This document shows, in pieces, positions 60,813 to 64,000 of a DNA stretch of 64,000 bases. Each line of letters begins with the position of its first letter. Position 1 is the first letter of the stretch. Origin of the DNA: DTHT01 sp037444625 (GTDB lineage Bacteria > Acidobacteriota > Terriglobia > Bryobacterales > Bryobacteraceae); NCBI GenBank assembly GCA_037444625.1, contig JBBIMA010000011.1, positions 1 to 64,000 of the forward strand, read 5' to 3'. The notes beneath the pieces are model-generated. The model saw nothing but the letters and a program-made list of their open reading frames with translations. It searched no databases and had not been told where the DNA came from. Both the position numbers and the translations under genes were made by a program.

Positions 60813-62564
60813 CTAGCGCGCGCCCCCTGCCCCGCTCTCCGCCTGCGCCAGCCCTCGCCGCGCGGCTTCGTTGCGCGGGTTGATCTGCAAGGCCCGCCGG
60901 TACTGCCCGGCCGCCGCCCGAGCCTCGCCGGCCGCCAGAAGGACGTTGCCCCGGTAAACGTAGGTCATCTCGAAGCGCGGGTCCAGCTTCTCGGCGATCG
61001 CCAGTTCCCTGAGCGCCTCCTCCGGCCGCCCGTGTTTGCCGTGGATCATGCCCATCAGGGCGTGAGCGTGCGCCGTATTCTCCAGCGCGGCCGCCGCGCG
61101 CAGCTTCTCCAGGGCCTCCTCGGGCCGGCCCGCGCAGTCGCAGGCCAGCGCCCAGTCCGCCAGCAGGCGATAGTCGGCCGGGCCCAGCTCGGCCGCCCGG
61201 GCATAGTGCGGCAGCGCCTCCCGGCAGCGCCCCTCCTGGTAGTAAGCGTAGGCGAGCTGGAAGTGCGGGCGCTGCTTGCGGGGAGACTTCGCGGCCGCGT
61301 CCCGCCACAGCTCGATCGGATCGCTCCAGACGTGATTCCGCCGCCAACTGAGCCCGCCCGCCAGCAGCAATACCAGGCAGAGGGCGGCCGCCAGCCGCGG
61401 CGTCCCCGTCCTCCAGCGCCGCAGCGGCTCGATCAGGACCAGCGCCAGCCAGGGCAGCGCCAGATACATGCGCCGTTCGGCCACCGGATCCAGCAGGGGC
61501 ACCACCGACGAGGTGGGCGCCAGCGCCAGCAGCGCCGCCAGCCAGCCGTAGGCGGCCAGCGGATAGCGCTTCCGCCAGTGGATCGCGGCCCCGGCCGCCA
61601 GCGCCAGCCCCGCCAGTCCGAGCAGCGCCCAGGCGTCCGGCCGGCGCGATATGGCGAAATCGTGGTCCAGATTCTGCCCGTAGGGCGCCAGGAACATCCG
61701 CATGTACAGCCACAGCGCCCGGCACTGGGTCAGGAAATACTGCTGCCAGGTGAACTCCCGGATGCCGAAGCCGGCCGAGTCGCTCGACCGCAGCACGTTC
61801 CACACGAACCGCCCAGCCGCCGCCGCTCCCAGCGCCAGCGGCGCATACAGCCGCCAGTTTTGCCGGACGCCCCGCAGCGAGAAGCCCGGGTTCCAGAAAT
61901 AATCGGTGAGCAGTAGCAAACCGGCCAGCACCGCCGTGTGTTCCTTGGTCAGCACCGCGGCGCCGTAAGCCAGCAAGACCCAGGCGGCCTCCGGCCAGGA
62001 AATGGCCGCCGAACGGCGGCGCAAGAACAGCGCCAGGGCGGCGTAGAAAAACATGCCGCTCAGCGCCTCCGAGCGGCTGGCCACGTAGGCCACGCTTTCG
62101 GTCTGCAAGGGATGCCACAGGAATAGGCCCGCCGCGAAGCCCGCGAACAGCCTGCGCCGCCCGGCTTGCTCGCCGCTGATGGCCGGCAGTTTCTCCGCCG
62201 CCAAGAACACGAAAACGGCCGCCGTGAAGTGAAACAGTATGTTGAGTAAGTGGTAAGGATACGGATTAAGTCCCCAAAGACGGAAATTGACCCAGTAACT
62301 CAGCATGAGCACCGGGCGGATCTGGCCCAGCCAATAGCGCAAGGGTGCTTCGGCCAGCCCGGGGCGCGTGAAAGGCAGGTACAAATCGTCGAACAGAAAC
62401 GGCCCCCTCAAGGCCGGGCCGTAGACCTCCAAGGTCAACCAAAGGGCGCCCAGCGCCGCCAGGCCCCAGACCCACAGGCGCCGCTTCGGCCTGTCCCCCG
62501 CCCCGGACGGCGCCCTTCCGGCCGCTTGCCGCGGCCGCTCAGCCTTGCGCGCCTTTGCCGCCAT
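60813..62564 (-). CDS. TPR-containing polytopic membrane protein (GT39/TMTC-like)
   Basis: This 583-residue protein has about ten hydrophobic segments (32-400) followed by about four TPR units (about 430-570). The first loop carries F-D-D (about 57-60, P-F-L-F-D-D-L-Y), which resembles the acidic motif of mannosyltransferase-type GT-C enzymes, and a later loop has H-P-L-Q-T-E-S-V-A-Y, typical of TMTC-like proteins. It may transfer a sugar from a polyprenyl donor outside the membrane. The start ATG overlaps the end of the DUF2304 gene by 26 bp. Confidence 0.82.
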   Translation of the reverse strand: MAAKARKAERPRQAAGRAPSGAGDRPKRRLWVWGLAALGALWLTLEVYGPALRGPFLFDDLYLPFTRPGLAEAPLRYWLGQIRPVLMLSYWVNFRLWGLNPYPYHLLNILFHFTAAVFVFLAAEKLPAISGEQAGRRRLFAGFAAGLFLWHPLQTESVAYVASRSEALSGMFFYAALALFLRRRSAAISWPEAAWVLLAYGAAVLTKEHTAVLAGLLLLTDYFWNPGFSLRGVRQNWRLYAPLALGAAAAGRFVWNVLRSSDSAGFGIREFTWQQYFLTQCRALWLYMRMFLAPYGQNLDHDFAISRRPDAWALLGLAGLALAAGAAIHWRKRYPLAAYGWLAALLALAPTSSVVPLLDPVAERRMYLALPWLALVLIEPLRRWRTGTPRLAAALCLVLLLAGGLSWRRNHVWSDPIELWRDAAAKSPRKQRPHFQLAYAYYQEGRCREALPHYARAAELGPADYRLLADWALACDCAGRPEEALEKLRAAAALENTAHAHALMGMIHGKHGRPEEALRELAIAEKLDPRFEMTYVYRGNVLLAAGEARAAAGQYRRALQINPRNEAARRGLAQAESGAGGAR

Positions 62565-62901
62565 GAGCCGACTCGAGCCGGTACTCCACGATGGCCAGCC
62601 GCTGGGTCAGCGCGATGTTGGCGTCCTTGAGGTCGGAAATGATCACCGACAGGCGGAACAACACCAGCAGGAACAGACAGCCCACGATGAAGACCAGGGC
62701 CAGGGGCGGGTTGGCGATTCCCAGCCAGGCGGCCAGCTTCTCCAGGGCGGCCGGCCAGCGCGACAGCGCCAGCAACGCCAGGGCCGCCCCCAGCCAGCTC
62801 ACCGAGTACTCCACTCGGATGTGCCGGCGCCGCACTGAAATCAGCACCAGCAGGATCACCGCCAAGCTCATGCCCGTCGTGAAGTCCAGCAGCTCTCGCA
62901 T
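62539..62901 (-). CDS. DUF2304-family small membrane protein
   Basis: This 120-residue protein has three hydrophobic segments (about 10-22, 33-47 and 64-88) and a charged helix at the C-terminus. The stretch R-R-H-I-R-V-E-Y-S-V-S-W-L (about 25-37) matches DUF2304. Such proteins often sit next to dolichol-phosphate-mannose-synthase-like GT2 genes, as here, and may help anchor or assist the enzyme. It lies 41 bp downstream of the GT2 gene and overlaps the TPR membrane gene. Confidence 0.85.
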   Translation of the reverse strand: MRELLDFTTGMSLAVILLVLISVRRRHIRVEYSVSWLGAALALLALSRWPAALEKLAAWLGIANPPLALVFIVGCLFLLVLFRLSVIISDLKDANIALTQRLAIVEYRLESAHGGKGAQG

Positions 62902-62942
62902 CGTTGTTTCTCCGGCCCTTCGGCGGATCCCTCCCCGCCGGC

Positions 62943-63668
62943 TTATCTCCTCCGCCGTTCGTACTTGAGAACGTTGACGAAGACCCCCAGAAGCACGTGA
63001 ATGATGTAGTAGAACGATTTCAATAGCGTGATCGTGCTCCGACCGGCCAGGCGCGGCCGCATGCGGCAGGGCACCTCCAGAAACCGGAAGCGCCTGCGCT
63101 GGAGGACCACCAGCGTCTCGATCTCCGGGTATTCCAGCGGGAAGCTCTTGCTGAAAACTTGAAGCGCCTCCCGATTGACCCCCACGAAGCCCGAGGTCGG
63201 GTCGCGTACCGACCGGCCCAGAATGGGCCGCAGCACCAGCCGGAAAAAGCGGATGCCCAGGGAGCGCACCAGCGTGGTCTGTCCGCCGTCGCCCTCCAGG
63301 AAGCGCGAGCCGATCACCATCTGGCAGCCGCTTTGCTTGAGCGCCGCATAGATCCTGGGAATGTCCTGCGGATCGTGCTGGCCGTCGCCGTCGCTGCGGA
63401 TCACGTACTGGTAACCCAGCTCGTAGGCCAGCTTGTAACCCGCCTGCACGGCGCCGCCCAGGCCCAGATGATAAGGCAGCGACAGCACCTCGGCCCCCGC
63501 CTGGCGCGCCACCGCCGCCGTCTGGTCCAGCGAGCAGTCGTCTATGACCAGCACGTCCGCCTCCGGCGCCCTCTCCCGAATCTCCCGCACTACCTGACCT
63601 ACGGCCGCCTCCTCGTTGAAGGCCGGCACGATCACCAGCAACGAGTCCGGATGCGCCGGGCGGATCAT
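62943..63668 (-). CDS. GT2-family glycosyltransferase (DPM-synthase-like)
   Basis: From the ATG at 63668, 241 residues. The GT-A core has I-V-P-A-F-N-E-E (about 11-18), V-I-D-D-C-S (about 41-46) and the metal motif D-G-D-G-Q-H-D (about 88-94). The C-terminus has amphipathic/hydrophobic segments but no clear multi-span region. This matches polyprenyl-phosphate sugar transferases, which load a sugar on undecaprenyl phosphate for GT-C enzymes such as the neighbouring TPR membrane protein. It overlaps the upstream partial gene by 4 bp. The longer open frame to 63941 is antisense-like and rejected. Confidence 0.92.
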   Translation of the reverse strand: MIRPAHPDSLLVIVPAFNEEAAVGQVVREIRERAPEADVLVIDDCSLDQTAAVARQAGAEVLSLPYHLGLGGAVQAGYKLAYELGYQYVIRSDGDGQHDPQDIPRIYAALKQSGCQMVIGSRFLEGDGGQTTLVRSLGIRFFRLVLRPILGRSVRDPTSGFVGVNREALQVFSKSFPLEYPEIETLVVLQRRRFRFLEVPCRMRPRLAGRSTITLLKSFYYIIHVLLGVFVNVLKYERRRR

Positions 63669-64000
63669 AGCGCAGCCAGCTCGCGCGGCCCGATCGCGTG
63701 CGCCTCCACCAGCTCGCGGAATTGCCGCGGGCTGATCCGCGCCCGCCGCCGGATCGCCCGCCGCTGCCTCCACAAGCGAGGCAGATGAAACAAAAGGGCG
63801 CAGTGCGCCCGCCAGGCGATGAAGGCCGCCTCCAAAGGACCGTAGCCGGCGGAGCGGAAATGCGCCGCCAGCGCGCTGTCGCCCAGCATGGCCGCCGCGT
63901 GCCAGCCGTAGCGCGCCAGCGTGATCCAGGGCGCTCTCCACAGCAGCCCGGCCGGAAAGTTCTTCAGCAGCACGAACAGCCGGTTGCGCTCGACGTAGTA
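63665..64000 (-). CDS. Probable GT2-family glycosyltransferase, N-terminus off the window
   Basis: The frame is open from the right edge and gives the last 111 residues of a protein. The visible start V-E-R-N-R-L-F-V-L-L-K-N-F-P, followed by a hydrophobic stretch and basic R-R-R-A-I-R-R-R, resembles the C-terminal membrane-associated end of GT2 transferases that make surface polysaccharides. Its end overlaps the DPM-like gene by 4 bp, so it is the first visible gene of this minus-strand cluster. The family is likely but not proved because the catalytic part is missing. Confidence 0.65.
   Translation of the reverse strand, partial: YYVERNRLFVLLKNFPAGLLWRAPWITLARYGWHAAAMLGDSALAAHFRSAGYGPLEAAFIAWRAHCALLFHLPRLWRQRRAIRRRARISPRQFRELVEAHAIGPRELAAL

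Noticed and set aside
1..64000. CRISPR arrays, insertion sequences, prophage genes, rRNA and tRNA genes
   Set aside because: No spaced direct-repeat array, transposase, integrase, phage structural gene or tRNA-like cloverleaf was noticed. Short RNA genes could be missed by eye.

Overview
The window is about 64 kb of GC-rich chromosomal DNA. It probably comes from an acidobacterium of the Solibacter/Bryobacter type. The main signs are a complete C-terminal domain of the type first described in Solibacter (TIGR03437-like) on a secreted beta-propeller protein, a large TonB-dependent receptor with an N-terminal carboxypeptidase-regulatory-like domain, and many secreted DUF1080, DUF4091, DUF5916 and Gfo/Idh/MocA proteins. 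This assignment is an inference from gene content; no rRNA or tRNA gene was found to fix it.

Layout. 1-8.4 kb: a cut-off carboxypeptidase-regulatory-like protein, a metallo-beta-lactamase-fold hydrolase, tadA, a secreted alpha/beta hydrolase, a DUF1080 protein, an orphan HlyD-type adaptor, and a methyltransferase/epimerase pair. 8.6-12.9 kb: ALDH7-type dehydrogenase, thiG and mnmG. 13-23.7 kb: two tandem YVTN-propeller paralogues, a broken GYD-domain gene, a TonB-dependent receptor and a divergent sigma factor. 23.6-31.3 kb: a Gfo/Idh/MocA oxidoreductase, a glycoside-hydrolase-like protein, a Thi4-like thiazole synthase, an aminotransferase, mdh and icd. 31.5-39.7 kb: a small membrane protein, a lytic transglycosylase, a ROK/PIG-L pair, a TIR-STAND protein, a catalytically degenerate S41 protease homologue, an FmdB-type zinc ribbon, a PAP2 membrane protein and a duplicated DUF2007 protein. 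39.8-50.8 kb, mostly plus strand: an AmmeMemoRadiSam B+A fusion, two SDRs, DUF5916, an LssY_C protein, hutH and a penicillin-acylase-family protein. 50.8-59.7 kb: sugar-related oxidoreductases, a DegT aminotransferase, a hybrid histidine kinase and a DUF4091/GH123-like protein. 59.7-64 kb: a compact glycan-assembly cluster running off the right edge.

How the genes fit together. Much of the content serves polysaccharide and outer-membrane biology: receptor uptake, secreted hydrolases, sugar oxidoreductases, amino-sugar handling (ROK plus PIG-L) and glycosyltransferases. Housekeeping genes (tadA, thiG, mnmG, mdh, icd) are interspersed. Most genes are single or in pairs with 4-bp overlaps rather than in long operons.

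Best leads. (1) A shared promoter architecture at three sites, next to the sigma factor, the receptor neighbourhood and the first gene. (2) A small TIR-STAND protein that appears to lack the ARC1 subdomain. (3) An S41 protease homologue with both catalytic residues replaced. (4) A Thi4-like enzyme with proline at the sulfur/metal-handling position. (5) A GYD gene cut off beside the receptor stop codon. All coordinates and motifs were read by eye; no homology search was run.
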